The notes: generated from the sequence alone by a model not told the origin. A DNA stretch of 64,000 nucleotides from Symsagittifera roscoffensis (GCF_963678635.1 NC_087070.1:42828988-42892987), one strand, 5' to 3'; positions 11,508-23,234 are shown, counted from the first letter of the stretch. A program made the numbers and translations.

Positions 11508-12004
11508 GATGAATACTTCAGCTGAAAATTTTCAAAAACAATTTTAATTTTTTTGAACTTCTTTAACCCTAATTTGGCGCGGCTGTGTTAACACCAAACA
11601 AACTCAAATTAACGAGGTAAGCAAATTGACACAAGCACCGCAAATATTTTTAAGACAAAAACATAAGGATATCCACTTTCTGTGATTTTTTATCAAGTAA
11701 CTTGCTTCTTTAAATAGATACTTGCTATTATAAATCAACCTGCAAAACAACAAGTTGATCACTTTTTTCATAACTTTTACCCTTTAAGACTTTGTCCTGA
11801 AACATTCAAAATAAGAAACAAATCATCAAGTATATTCGCTACGTTCATTGACCCTTTAAAAACTAGACCAAATTAAAAAAGTGATCGATGAGTATATTCA
11901 TAGTCCACTGGGGAAACCAAAGCACATAGACACAGCTGCATTTCGCAAAAAAGCGCGTACCAAACTCTAAAATGTTAAATAAAAGAAAGGTCAAAAGAAA
12001 CATG
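11508..12004. other. Non-coding spacer
   Basis: AT-rich sequence; nothing supportable seen. Confidence 0.4.
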
Positions 12005-12085
12005 TTGCAATGTAGCGGAATTGAACTGCTGACCTGCCGATTACGGGTATCACGTCCTGGCATCTGCGCCATAGTCGCTTGAAAA
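12005..12085 (-). repeat. tRNA-like element (SINE head or tRNA pseudogene)
   Basis: The - strand reads GACTATGGCGCAGATGCC (A-box-like) followed, 40 nt later, by AGTTCAATTCCGC (B-box-like). The spacing is tRNA-like. I could not pair the acceptor arm convincingly, so a functional tRNA is unlikely. Confidence 0.45.
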
Positions 12086-13027
12086 AATGTAAAGACTAAG
12101 ACCGAATTAGCTAAAAGGCCGCATGCGCAAAAAATCTCAACCAATCAATGCACTTTGAACTGATGATTTTATTGTTTATTTCCTCCGAATTAATAAATAA
12201 TGAGTTCTAATTGGCAGACAACGCTTTATCACAATCTCTCCGCCGCGCAACACTAGGAACCCATAAATCCGATTGAGTTCATGCTATATATCTTCCTGGT
12301 CAGCGAAAGTGTATTCGTAATATATAACTACGCTCACTTATCTAGTTATTGGGAGTGTAATTACCCTCCGTCCGTTTAGCTGATTAATTTGAATTGACAA
12401 ACTGCGAAAGCCAATCTGTGAACAAGCTTTCCAGAGGGGGAGCGGATCTTCGAACTACTTGCGATACCGCATAAGAGTGCCATCGCAAGCTAGCAGAAAG
12501 GAGAGCCACTACGTCCAAAGAAATTTGAAGCCACAACTTAAAAAAACTGGAAAAGAATGTCTGCAATGATGTTAAATTTGCGGAAAACACGTCCAGAAAC
12601 AATCGATCACGTCTCATGAAAATTCAAAAACAAGTATTGAGCGGTAACTGAGCGGACAAACTTAACAAGTACCGAAAATAAAATTGTTTTCATACAAACT
12701 TCGAACTATAAATTCTATTCTAAGAACTTTAGCATTTTGCACGATCCGGGGTGAGCATTAAGATTATGCTTCCAATGAACCGACCCAAATATAGATCACT
12801 AAGCCAATGAAAATTAATCGAAATGATTTGGACCGAATTAAGTTTTTAAACAAAAAAGGAGGACAAAAGAAGACAATGGTAGTAAAATTACAAATTTTGG
12901 AAGTAAATCAAAACCAGAAGCAACTACAATGAAAATTGTCTACAGCGACAAAAAAAAACAATTCTTAGACGTGGCAACTAAACCGACAAAACATCAGCAT
13001 ACAAATAATAAGCCGACAACTTTTTAA

Positions 13028-13115
13028 ATGCGATTCAGATCAGACTCAAACCCAGGACCTTTTCCGTCCCAGGTGTATTCAAACACATACTCCGATTTGT
13101 TAACGCTTCCGAAGC
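13028..13115 (-). repeat. Weak tRNA-like fragment
   Basis: On the - strand, CCTGGGTTTGAGTCTGATC resembles a B box and TGTTTGAATACACC lies upstream. The A box is poor. This is probably a decayed SINE. Confidence 0.3.
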
Positions 13116-14349
13116 ACAAGCTTAAAGATAAATTACTGGGAAAAAAACAAATCCACGCGACCTAGAAATATGGGGAAAATCAAACTGGGGAAAATATGGC
13201 TTCAAACTGGGGAAAATCAAATTTGAGTTCAGTACGAACAAAATCTTTTCCAGAAATAAAAACCTAAGAAACCACACGATCTAAGTAAATGCCATTTCAC
13301 TTCGTTCATTAACAGCAAACAAAAATCTTTCATCTCGAATGACCAGTTCCGGGACCTTTGGAGAATTGCTGTTGCATGCTTGCCAATAACTACTGCTGCT
13401 TGTTTCCGTAAAACAAATTTCGGTTTCAATCTTAAATTGCAAATTCTCTTAATATGAAGCGAGAGCTCAGCTCTGAAAAATATGAAGTTGCATTCTGTAT
13501 AATGATCAGGGAGCGGAAAAAATTTAATACTCTATTGTTTTTTTTGCTCGTAATTAAGTAAAAAAAAAGTGAGCAAAATTATTTAAGTTTGTGTTCGTTT
13601 GCCCTAAAAAGCAAACTTTTATAAAAAGAACCATAAACTGGAGTTTGCGATTCAGCCAAATTCGTTCATGCGCGGATAAAATCCTAACAGATTGAAATAG
13701 TTTTGTATTTTGAAGCAAAAACTGCGTAACTTCTAGAAAACACAGATGGAAAACGTTCCAGTGTTGGTTGATTTATGCGTTAAAAAAATTGAAGGTTTTT
13801 GTACCCACTTTTCTTTCTTTTTTGTTGGCGACAAAAAATTTAATTTTTTCCGCTCCCTGACAATGATAGATAATTGGAATTGCACACTAACTATAGTGAA
13901 ATACAGTTTAGGAATAAATTACTGATATACTAAACATATCTAATATGTTAGGATAAATTGACAGTTGAGCTCTATTTAACAAAACTTCTCAGGAGATTTT
14001 GTTTCAAAACGTATTTTCAAACATATGTAAGCATTTTCTAAATTAATATATCATTCACAGCATCTTGCAGGGAAGTCTAAAAAACTGAATTCTAAGGTGA
14101 AACTTGGAAACTGAAAATTTTTGGAAGCACCAATTTTAAGTAAGTTTAATGGGATACTTTGATAAATCCCAACGTCCATACATCTAAATCGATTACACTT
14201 CAATATAATACTTAGGCCGTTTACAAGACAGTAATGTAGGTTTTCATAAAGAAAAATCTTTAAAACTATCAATTCATAATTTTGATATTTACGATATAAA
14301 ATGCAGGAAAGAATTTGAGTGAAAGTTGCAACTTCTAAGTTCACTACTG
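13116..14349. other. Region downstream of synaptojanin
   Basis: Convergent intergenic DNA, which should include the 3' UTR of the - strand synaptojanin gene just left of 14350. AT-rich with no supported ORF. A sequence near 13860 (GAAAAAATTTAATTT) echoes one near 13520, both next to a GGGAGCGG/CCGCTCCC motif. This suggests a small inverted repeat pair (about 13508-13530 and 13840-13862). Confidence 0.4.
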
Positions 14350-15276
14350 TTATTTTTGCACCATGAAGGGTATAGGTTTTTTGTTCTTATCCGATTTTGG
14401 CGGCAATGGGGGTGGCACCTTACCAATATTCTGGGGTTTCGTTTTTGCACTAGTACCGTTAACTAGATTAACATTATCACAGTTAGAGCCAACTGATCCA
14501 CTGTTAATCATTGCGTCACTACAATAAGCATCGCTAAATAAATTCTTTTCGAAACAGTTTGAGTTATTGTTTGATTTTATGGACGTCTGACTTATATCTC
14601 CTACAACTTGGCTATAATGAGAAATGTTCTGGTTCAAAGAAGGGTTCCTTTGTAGTCCTGCTGGCGGATCTGACAAGTCCATGTAACTGTTACAATTCGA
14701 GGGAGGTGCAGGAAAGTTATTCACGTTTACGTTCTCGGAGCTTCCAACTGTCGAACTGCAATTACTGTTTACGTCGAAGGTTACGTCGAAGTTTACGTCA
14801 GGACCTTGTGATGAGGTATATTGACTCGAAGCGACCTCGCTTCCTGTTGAGATTTTTCGCTCGGCTACATTTAAAAACGACTGAGACTTCTCGCCTATAG
14901 CATTTGATGGAGTCCCCAGTAGTGGTGCCTGTTCGACAAAAGACCCAGGCATACCTGGGTAATTAGCAGCATTCGAGTTCAGATTCCCCGTCGAATGGCT
15001 TGTGGGTATCTTTTTAGGGGGAGGTGGTCTTTTCGGCGGAGCTTGTTTCACTACACTATTCGAAGTCTGCATCGCCGATGCATCAGAAACAGCAGTGGCT
15101 TGTTGAGAGGGAAAAGGTGTGAATGAAATTAGAGGTGTTGCAATTGGAACTGGCTGTTCTTTGGGTAATATTTGGGCAACCTGGTCCGCAATTTCTGCAT
15201 CTACCTGGGTCGCAGTTTCGAGCCTGTCTAACTCGGATGAGTAGGCGGAGACGAAATCTCGAGTAGCAAACTCGAC
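14350..15276 (-). CDS. Synaptojanin, last exon (proline-rich C-terminal tail)
   Basis: On the - strand a good acceptor, CTTTCAACTTCAG (ending at 15277), precedes an open frame of 308 codons that starts in phase 0 and ends with TAA at 14350-14352. The first part (YSSELDRLE after ATRDFVSA) resembles the acidic linker that follows the RRM-like domain in animal synaptojanins. The rest is low complexity (Ser/Asn-rich) with PxxP motifs near its start (APPKRPPPPKKIP) and near its end (KVPPPLPPKSDKNKKP). Such motifs bind SH3 domains of endophilin or amphiphysin in the known family; here that is inference. This tail recruits the enzyme to endocytic sites in known synaptojanins. Confidence 0.85.
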   Translation of the reverse strand, partial: VEFATRDFVSAYSSELDRLETATQVDAEIADQVAQILPKEQPVPIATPLISFTPFPSQQATAVSDASAMQTSNSVVKQAPPKRPPPPKKIPTSHSTGNLNSNAANYPGMPGSFVEQAPLLGTPSNAIGEKSQSFLNVAERKISTGSEVASSQYTSSQGPDVNFDVTFDVNSNCSSTVGSSENVNVNNFPAPPSNCNSYMDLSDPPAGLQRNPSLNQNISHYSQVVGDISQTSIKSNNNSNCFEKNLFSDAYCSDAMINSGSVGSNCDNVNLVNGTSAKTKPQNIGKVPPPLPPKSDKNKKPIPFMVQK

Positions 15277-15684
15277 CTGAAGTTGAAAGAGGTTTTTTAG
15301 CTAATAGATCAAAATAAAGAAGAACGGGGCGGATATCTTAATTAGACGACTTCAATTAATTGTATCATTCTATCAACATTCATGACTACCAAAATGAAAA
15401 AATCACTCAAAATTGTACCAAATGTTATCCGTCCATCAACCTGAGCGCTCAAGTCTTGATCCAGGCAAACTTTCGATCTTTAAGATTGAACAAAATGAAG
15501 AAACTAAATAAGACGAACACGGCATATTTTCTAATTTAGAATTTGGTACTTTTATGCTTTTGAAACTGATGAATATGCACGCTAATACACTCTCAGATTA
15601 AAAGGCAGTTGGAAAAAAACTCCGAATTTTGAATTACATATCACGATGAAGCTCTTCAATATTCAAGAAATTTATAAAACTTTT

Positions 15685-16130
15685 AACACAGAGGCGAAGC
15701 TTCGCTTCGCAAACACTTGCATGAAAATCACAAATGCAGCTCTATAAACTTCGATAATAAAAATTAGAAGCAAACCTCGAATTTGCAAAACTTCGGTTAT
15801 TTCTGAGATTCGAACATGTGACTTAGAGATTATGATTCTTACACATTAACCACTCAGCCACGGAAGCGTAATATACGCTAAACACTAGCCACAACAAAAG
15901 CAGAGAACAGATACTAAGCAATTTCTTTCCAATGCTACAGTGAAATTTCCAATGAAGTGAACTTTTAATGAACACTTTTATTTACGAGTTAGGTTTAAAA
16001 AAAAGTTTGGAATAACACACTAAGCTGGTCGCAAGTGTAATGAAACAAACCAATTAGAGAAAACTGGGTCCATAGATTTTTTGTACCGCTGGAAAGCCTA
16101 AAAAATTAAAATCTATTTTCGAAGCTAAGA
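15685..16130 (-). repeat. SINE-B, copy 1 (tRNA-Met-like head)
   Basis: This matches 22098-22640. The - strand has GTGGCTGAGTGGTTAATG (A-box-like), an anticodon-loop-like ATCATAATCTC and GTTCGAATCTC (B box). The CAT loop and surroundings resemble elongator tRNA-Met. The element ends at the left in a CACAGAGGCGAAGC motif with a partly palindromic GCGAAGCTTCGCTTCGC, also found at one end of SINE-A. It lies in the last synaptojanin intron. Confidence 0.7.
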
Positions 16131-16539
16131 GTCAATTTGCCCTTTTGTTACTTGAGAACGTTAATTTGCCTTCCTTTAAACAAACGAATTGTATTTGAAC
16201 TTGAAAAGAAATAAAAAATCAGAACGCGGAAAATCACAATCCAGCGTGAAAAAAACTGAAGTTTTTTAAAAGCCGGAAAAACAAAAATAAAAGCCAAAAC
16301 CTACGTAAGTGATAATTAATTTTGTCTATCATTAATGACATCAAACACATATGACGTTAACACATATCATAAATGACATTAAACATTTTATTAATTTAAA
16401 ACGTAAAGTCTTTTCTATTTTTTTTCGTTCTGTAAACCAAATATTATGAGAAAAGTTGCTCTTGGGTTTCTTATTCACGCAAACCCATGTAAATTAACAT
16501 TAAACAAGATCAAATAATTCGTCATCTTAAAGCAAAATT

Positions 16540-16900
16540 CACAACTTTGGATTGAAAATTTTGGAACATAGCCAAAAGACAGTTGGAAAAGAGTCAATGA
16601 ACGCAAGGAAACAGAAAACTGACTTTTTTTTGAAAAACATCAAATTTCGAATTTCAAAGTTATGGCCTTGAAGCTTTGCGGATTTGAATAACAATTCGTG
16701 ATTGACACTTTTATTAATAAAATTTGACTCAAGTTTTTCCTCTGGGAAATCTGAAAAATAAAAATCCACTTTCGAAACTAGAAATCAATAAACTTTTTTG
16801 CGACCTTTACTTTTAGCTTTTGTAAAAGAAACGAATTGAACTTAAAGAAATCAAAAGTCAAACAGCGAAAAAGTAAAATTGAGCTTGAATGCGTTTATCG
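16540..16900 (+). repeat. Intronic dispersed repeat, copy 1
   Basis: Blocks such as GACAGTTGGAAAAGAGTCAA, CGAATTTCAAAGT and GACCTTTACTTTT recur in the same order at 22420-22850, with partial copies near 21785-21900 and 17685-17840. In both main cases it follows a SINE-B copy, so the two may be parts of one longer element of about 1.2 kb. Confidence 0.6.
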
Positions 16901-17194
16901 GCGCCTAAAATAACCAACCTAATTTGAGTAACCTCGTTCAATAGTTAAATTCAGTAAATTTTTGAAAATATATCAGCCAACGTCCATGTTCTAAGCCATA
17001 TTTAGCTTTGTTTCAAAGAATGGAATTTGAGGTCCATTGAACAAAAAAATTAAAGCGTACTCCAAATAAATCGAAACTCAGACAAGCTAGAAAAATTACA
17101 AACGTTTTTTTTCTTGGCAAGATTTTCTTCCTGAAAAGGTTACATAAAAACACAACCTTAACATAATAAGCTCAATTCTAAGAATAAGACTGAC

Positions 17195-17383
17195 CCGCAT
17201 TTCGATAGACGTGGTGATTCTGTGTCCTGAGAGGGCGACTGCTTTGACTGCGTGAGAAGGGTCTCTGAACAGGATTCTGGCCATGTCTGCCCCCACCTGT
17301 CTGCTGCCCACAACCACTCCCCCCTCAGTGTACTCGGCCAAGTAGTGCTCCAAGTGTACTCTCCACTCACTACTCATATGCAC
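17195..17383 (-). CDS. Synaptojanin, third identified exon (RRM-like domain)
   Basis: On the - strand an acceptor ATTAG ends at 17384, the exon runs 189 bp in phase 0 to 17195, and the donor GTCAGT follows. An in-frame stop (TAG) immediately upstream and the downstream reading into intron make these limits likely. The pyrimidine tract before the acceptor is poor, so the left edge is the least certain of the set. The 63 residues (VGADMARILFRDPSHAV, VALSGHRI) fit the core of the RRM-like domain that follows the 5-phosphatase domain in synaptojanins. The local base composition is clearly more GC-rich than the intron around it. Confidence 0.75.
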
Positions 17384-17960
17384 CTAATTTCACATTCGTC
17401 TCTTTCACCGCCCCCAATATCCTCAATCTCTTGTAACTACGATTCAAAATGATTAACGTATCAGACCTTATCTGAAATTTAGTACTTTCTTTACAACTAC
17501 TACATGCCAATATACAATTTGCGAACTCAACTCGCATAATCTATTTACTCTGCAGTGCTTAAGTTGAGGGTGTCAGAATCACTGAGTAGACATTTTTTGA
17601 ACAAAAAAAGAGCGTTTTTCAAAAGTTTCAAGGGGGTCGGGGTCCTGCAACCGGATCAATTCTTAATGCAGCCAAAAAAAAGATCTTTGAAAGCGTCAAT
17701 GAACGCAACTAATCAGGAAAAAATCAGAGCGTAATTAGCCTTTCTTTTAGCAAATGTATTTGAATTGCATTTAAAAAGAGCTAAAGTCAAACCTCATAAG
17801 ATCAAAATTGGCGTGAAGAAACTTAAAACTTTTTCCTTAAAAACAAATAAACAATCAAAAATTCTGCCCTAAATTCACAACCCCCTCTAACCCCAAATTA
17901 GAAGTATTGAAATTCTAAGATTTTGAGGTCTTTGAAGAAGTCGTTTTATAATACGCTGGT

Positions 17961-19205
17961 TCATCGGCCACCCATACACCAATGTCTTTGATGCAAGAGA
18001 CGGTCGATATCTGATGATTTCCAATTGTGAGTTGATGTGTCGTCAGTTTTTCCGAATAACATCGTTTTACACTTGTCTGGGTGAAAAATCATTGAGTTCT
18101 CGATAGACCAAGCGAGGAAATTATCAATATCATGTTGTAGATTCTTTGCTATGGGTGATTCTGTCGAAATCATTTTGCTATCATCGGCAAACAGAAAACA
18201 GTCGGAGTATTTACAGTAGTCTGGGAGGTCATTAATGAATATAATGAATAACAACGGACCTGTGACGCTCTTTTGAGGAACACCATTAGTAACCGAAGCA
18301 ATGTAAGAGAGAACCCCGTTAATGTTCACACATTGAGTTCTGTCAGCGAGGTAACTCCGGATGAGTTCAATGAAACTTGGGTCGAGGCCCATTTTTTTTA
18401 GTTTGTGCAATAAAACGACATGAGGCACTTTGTCGAATGCTTTTTGAAAATCGAAGTATACCGCGGAGGGCTTCTTATTGTTCTCAAGTTGATTGTAGAT
18501 ATTATCAAGATAGGCTAGTAGTTGAGTAACCGTGGATCGATGTTTTCGGAAGCCGTGTTGTTGCTTGGCCAACTGCGACTTTATTCTAGGATAAAGAAAG
18601 TTGAAAATTAGTCGCTCCAGAATGAGAGAGAGCCGAGGTAGAATGCTGATGGGGCAATAATTGGAAATAAGAGACCGAGAGCCATCTTTGAGGATAGGTG
18701 TTATGTAACTGCATTTCCATGTAGTGGGCCACACACAAGAGGATAGAACAAAGGAGAAAAGAATGTAAGCAAAAGGGGCTAATACTGCTGAGGCGTTGTG
18801 ATACAGGCAGGACGTAAGGCCATCGGAAGACTGAGAATGTGAATCAGGGCATTTGGACAAGAGTGTTTCAACTTTTTTTACATCGAAGTTTAAATCATTC
18901 AGAAATATACTGGGTTGTTGGTCACCAGGTGGTTCGGGATTATCTGTTGTAATTGGATTAAACACGGAAGCGAAAAATCCATTGAAAAGATCGGCTTTGT
19001 TCTGGTCATCGGTTGCGAATTTAGTTTCCCAGGTGAGTTTAGATGGCAGGGGGGCTTTCCCTGAGAATCGTTTCAGAAACTTAAAAGCTTCTGATGTAGA
19101 CATCCAGCAGATGTCTTTTAGCAGAACGACTTTATCGAGCTCTGCCGACTCGAGAAAATTGTTTCTTGTAGCGTGTAGGAACTCTTCATTGAAGATTGTG
19201 TTCAA
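17961..19205 (-). pseudogene. LINE reverse transcriptase domain (5'/central part)
   Basis: The RT fingers and palm are recognisable: SQSSDGLTSCLY, ITPILKDGSRSLISNYCPIS, KQQHGFRKHRSTVTQL, YFDFQKAFDKVPH, NGVPQKSVTGPLLFIIFINDLP and the catalytic FLFADDSK. A frame shift follows near 18020. Reading then continues in another frame (IKDIGVWVADE) before the similarity ends near 17950. The type resembles CR1/Jockey-group LINEs. FADD replaces the more usual YADD. Confidence 0.85.
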
Positions 19206-20126
19206 TTTGTGCTTCTTCCTCTTGCGCGTTTCTTGCGTTTACGAGGGACCGTAGAGGAAAGTGCATTGTGGACCATACTAGTCCATTCTGCACTGAAATC
19301 ATTCAGAGACATACAGTCAATGGCCTGTGCCACACGAGTAATGGGTGGGAGGGATAGGGCGAAACGTTCAGGATTGAAGGAGCTCCAGGCTAGCTGTTGG
19401 TTGGAGATGACGGCTGTATTGTAGTGGCTTTTCGAGAGTCGAAACAGTACACCAGCATGATCTGATAGGTTGCTCCATTTCGGGTTTTCGATGTGTTCTA
19501 TTATATCAGTGTTGGTTACTAGTATAATATCCAGAAGATTGCCTTGTTTGTGGGTCAGGAAGGATAGAACTTGTTGGAGATTATTCTCCTGGCACCAGTT
19601 AAGGAAAGGAAGGTCAACAGCTTTGGTTGATTGATAGGTCGGCCAGTCAATATCAGGGAAATTGAAGTCACCGAGTATTAAAGTTTCATAGTGAAGACTA
19701 TTTGAGGAATTGAACGATTCTGTAAACAGGGTAAAATATTCAGATAAACAGCTACTCAGTCTGCGGCGAAATAGCATAGTTGCTGCTTCTTGGCGGATTA
19801 TAAACCGTGATAATCAGCAACATTGTAGAGTGGAATGTGATGATACAGGCACAGGCAAAGTCTTTGTCAACTCCAATGCTGGTGAAGTCAACACTATTAA
19901 ATACAGAATTATTGGCAGCAATGAGGACGCCTCCGTGCGCCCCATTTGTTCGATCTGACCGACTGATAATATTATAGTTGCTCGCAGGAAAGACACTCAT
20001 ATCAGGGTGGTTACTATCTAGCCATGTTTCTGATAGTAAGAGGAGATCAGGGTTGTAAGAAGTGAAACAATTCAGATATGCTAATCTTCTCTGAAGACTA
20101 AGAAGGCTTTGGGCATTCATCATCAT
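19202..20126 (-). pseudogene. LINE endonuclease domain, frameshifted
   Basis: APE-type endonuclease motifs are split over two frames (20126-19752 and 19777-19202): NAQSLLSL, LLLLSETWLDSNH, GAHGGVLIA and LGDFNFPDIDW, then SNLSDHAGV. A shift near 19760 and another near 19203 (into the RT frame) separate the parts. The role in the live family is nicking target DNA to prime reverse transcription. Confidence 0.85.
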
Positions 20127-20248
20127 CAGGGAAATATTGTTCCTCGGAGTTGTCAGTCACAATTGAGAGATTGTGGAATGGAGAGTGTCAACATCGGCTA
20201 GTGTGTCAAGCTGTTTGTCTTTATAGTAGAGAGTAAGATTTTTGATTT

Positions 20249-20530
20249 TCATGTCTTCTTTCCTGATGCCCTTTTGAGCGAGAAGGTAGCGTGTTTTAAG
20301 CAGTGCTTCCTCTTTTTTTCTTTCTTCTTTGGTGCAGTCGCCTCGAAGGAAGAGTCCTTGAGCAGGCCAGAGGAAGCCTTGACCCGTTTGGCGGTTATTG
20401 CATTGTGAAATTGGACGATGAGAGGACGAGGCTTTCTTGCGTTTTTGATAAATGAGCCTCTACGGTATACATCAGTGATGACAGCATCCGCGCACTTCAC
20501 AATCTTCAGAACGTTTTCTAAGGTTAGACC
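20249..20530 (-). pseudogene. LINE ORF1 C-terminal fragment
   Basis: The - strand encodes NVLKIVKCADAVITDVYRR, then KNARKPRPLIVQFHN and a lysine-rich tail ending at the stop at 20249. The RPRPLIVQF pattern is typical of RRM-type ORF1 RNA-binding proteins of LINEs. Upstream of 20530 the frame is only the shadow of the + strand RT piece. Confidence 0.7.
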
Positions 20531-21239
20531 GCATATTGAAAAAAAGTTAGCTTCAGCCAACAGGAGTTTGTTCGTGTTGAAAAAAAACATCCCAATTACC
20601 TGCCCCACCACTACCAAACTCCAACTTTATAAATCATGTGATCTCTCAGTTATTCTTTATGCTTCTCATACCTGGTTCCCAGACCTACCAGTATCCGCAA
20701 GCTAGAAGCGCTCCAATGTAGAGCGCTCAGATGGAGTACACGCAACTACACAGCTCCTTACAACATTCTACTCCGTGTGACAAATATGTTGCCTATTTCT
20801 CTCATCCACCAACTCAATGATCTCACCCTTTTCAACAAACTTCTCAACGACAAATTAGATTTTGATTTGTTCCACTTTGTCTCTTATGCACCGGAAATGA
20901 CCGGTCACCGATCCTCCGATACAGCTATGTTTGAGATCCGACGCAATAGGAAACGACGAACTGGGGAGTCCTTCTTTAATCGTGTGGTGAAACTTGCGAA
21001 TCATTTTCTCGCCCATCCTGGTCTTGGAATCGACGTTTATGATAGTCCCGCTACCTTCAGGAGAAACATTAAAACATTTCTATTCAATATCACAGCGAAT
21101 GCATACTCAATGCAAAACTCGTGCTCTTGGTTTATTAACTGTAATTGTTCTACTTGTACGTCTTGATTTTGTTAGTACATTTCTTTATACCTTCATGGAA
21201 GGAATTTAAGTCTTTCTGTTGTTGTTGTTGTTGTTGTTG
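20531..21239 (+). mobile_element. LINE, 3' segment with GTT microsatellite tail
   Basis: The + strand encodes the RT C-terminal region (HIEKKLASANRSLFVLKKN, CPTTTKLQLYKSC, VILYASHTWFP), with a stop and a frame change near 20705-20780, then INQL-type helices and a closing NCNCSTC segment ending at 21166. A (GTT)n tract at 21218-21239 marks the 3' end, as in CR1/L2-like LINEs. The start of this piece continues the RT sequence that breaks off at 17950 on the other strand. Confidence 0.8.
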
Positions 21240-21567
21240 GTCCCGACAATTAGGGACTCCTCAAATTCTTTGCACCATCGTTCTGAGCAGCACAAATTTT
21301 GAGGACAGTTTGCTCGACTGTTTTTTTTTTCGAGGCATGCTACCTCTTCAACACTTTCAGAACTAATGTATTTTGTCTCACCAGCCTCATTCAGAAAATC
21401 TTCAGGCTTGGTCGAACAAAAAAAGACTCTAATCAAAAACTACCACAGGTTAAACTTTAACAGTCAGCGGATAAACTGCCTATAAACACGAAAATCAATT
21501 AATCGGAAGCTCAATGCAATGAAGAATAAGAACAATTTCTTTCATAATTATAAGCTAAGTAACTAAC

Positions 21568-21761
21568 CCAGTTCTGTGCAGCCAAGTCCACCAGTTTGAC
21601 ATGCACAGCCCCGTTGGGGGGTCCTATATCGAGGATGAGGTTGGAAATCACCTGACTCCTCCTCTCATGGTCCACTCTCTGAACCTGTATGTCCACGTAG
21701 GCCACCACAGGTCTGTGGTCTGAACTCTTCACCTCCGCCCGACCATAGTAGATGAGGTCTC
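21568..21761 (-). CDS. Synaptojanin, second identified exon (end of 5-phosphatase)
   Basis: On the - strand the acceptor ATTTTGACAG ends at 21762, and 194 bp follow to a GTTAGT donor starting at 21567. It enters in phase 1, matching the phase left by the big exon, and exits in phase 0. It encodes GDLIYYGRAEVKSSDHRPVV. SDHRPV is the invariant C-terminal motif of inositol 5-phosphatases, with the catalytic-site Asp-His. The end (GPPNGAVHVKL) leads into the RRM-like domain. Confidence 0.9.
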
Positions 21762-22097
21762 CTGTCAAAATATGAACATAAAAAACATAGCCAACAGACA
21801 ACTGGAAAAGATTCAATGACAGCAAGCAAACTTTCGAATTTCAGAGGAAAAAATTATATGCCCTCAACGCACTTTGAATTTTGAGAACAGTTTATAATGG
21901 ACAGTTTTCAATCAATGTTTATACAGCGGCACTGAAAAAAAATTAAAGCCATGGTAAGCTTTAAATTCCAAGGTGAAAAACTTAGGCTCAATTAATTGGG
22001 CAATAACCTCTAACTGTTCAGTTTAATGTTTTCGATATCGAACACAAAAAAGTCCTGTTCTTTCAGCGCAATTAGAAAAACCTAGAGTCTAAAAAAA

Positions 22098-22640
22098 ACA
22101 CAGAGGCGAAGCAGCTTTATAATAGCGAGAACACGACAAAAAAGCAGCTTTATAAAGTGCAATAAGAAATTAGAAATAAGCCTCGAATTAGTAAAAATTC
22201 GTCTACATCTCGGATTCGATCTGCGACCTTAAGATTATGAGTCTCACGCACTAACCACGCAGCCACGGACGCTTAACAAATCACAAACACTAGCCACAAA
22301 TGAAGCAGATAACAGATGCTATGAAATTTCCAATGCTACAAACATTTTAATGAACACTTTCGTTTGCGAGTTAATTTGAAAAATAAGGTTCGTACTAATA
22401 CACAACACTCGCTAAAGTAAGCAAAGCCAACAGACAGTTGGAAAAGAGTCAATAGAAGCAAGTAAACAGAAGAAATAGCTGAATTGTTTTTTTTTAAATT
22501 CCAACTTTCAAATTTCACATAATAAAATAGATACCCTTAGGGCTCTTTGAATTTCTAGATCAATTTAGAAATTGCGCTTTTTTGATAAAAACTAACCCAA
22601 TTTGAGAAAACTGGATCAATAAGTAAAACTTTGATCGAGA
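22098..22640 (-). repeat. SINE-B, copy 2 (tRNA-Met-like head)
   Basis: The - strand has GTGGCTGCGTGGTTAGTGCG, a CTCATAATCTTAAGGTC anticodon arm and GATCGAATCCG, which is very like elongator tRNA-Met (CAT). The rest matches copy 1 at 15685 (AACACTAGCCACAA, TTTTAATGAACACTTT). It lies in the synaptojanin intron between 21762 and 23558. Confidence 0.75.
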
Positions 22641-22850
22641 ATTAAAAAAAAACTTTGATCTGGGAAATCTGAAAATTAAATTCCACTTTCGAAACCAGAA
22701 GTCGATTGCGTTTTTCGTGACCTTTACACTTTTGCTGTTCAAAAAAAGAGTTTGCCTTCCTTTTAACAAAGAAAATGAACAGAAATGTAAAAAAAATCAA
22801 AAATCAAACCCCGAAAAAGTAAATTTGAGCCTGAAAAATGTTAAAGAATT
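22420..22850 (+). repeat. Intronic dispersed repeat, copy 2
   Basis: Second copy of the 16540-16900 repeat (GACAGTTGGAAAAGAGTCAA, CCACTTTCGAAAC, GACCTTTAC, CGAAAAAGTAAA-TTGAGC). It directly follows and overlaps SINE-B copy 2. Confidence 0.6.
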
Positions 22851-23234
22851 CTCCTAAAAAAAAGAAAAATATCAACGCGACCTATATAAGAATCTGAACT
22901 ACGTTCTTCGACTCTTAAAAGTTCAAAACCGAAAAAACTGATGCCAGATTTTTGGTTATAAAGTTTTGCATTTTCTGATATTTTCCCACTATTCACTCCT
23001 GTTTGCAAATTGTTTTCGAAAAATCATTTAGGAAGCAATATTTTCACAAGATTTTGAAAAACTGCTTCTCAAAAAAGCAAAACGCGCCTACGTAAAATTG
23101 ATCAGCTGACTTAAATGGCAAAGAATTCAAAAACTCGTGTTTTTTGTGAAAACTTTATTGCTCTTAGTTTTTAAGAAGCAAGCCAACTTTTCAAAAAAAA
23201 ATGAAAAAACTTTGTCGACCTTTTCTTAGGTTGA

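Larger units (their letters stand above)
17950..20530 (-). mobile_element. LINE, inverted 5' segment
   Basis: The - strand reads, in order, the end of a LINE ORF1, an apurinic endonuclease and a reverse transcriptase up to shortly after the FADD box, where it stops. The remaining 3' part of what looks like the same LINE (RT C-terminus and 3' tail) follows on the opposite strand at 20531-21239. That is the layout expected from twin priming: the 5' piece is inverted and its 5' end abuts the 3' piece. The coding frames carry several shifts, so the copy is dead. It lies in a synaptojanin intron, in the gene's orientation. Confidence 0.8.

Noticed and set aside
22197-22275. Functional tRNA-Met gene
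   Set aside because: The internal boxes and anticodon loop are tRNA-like, but the arms do not pair well and the sequence is part of a dispersed repeat.
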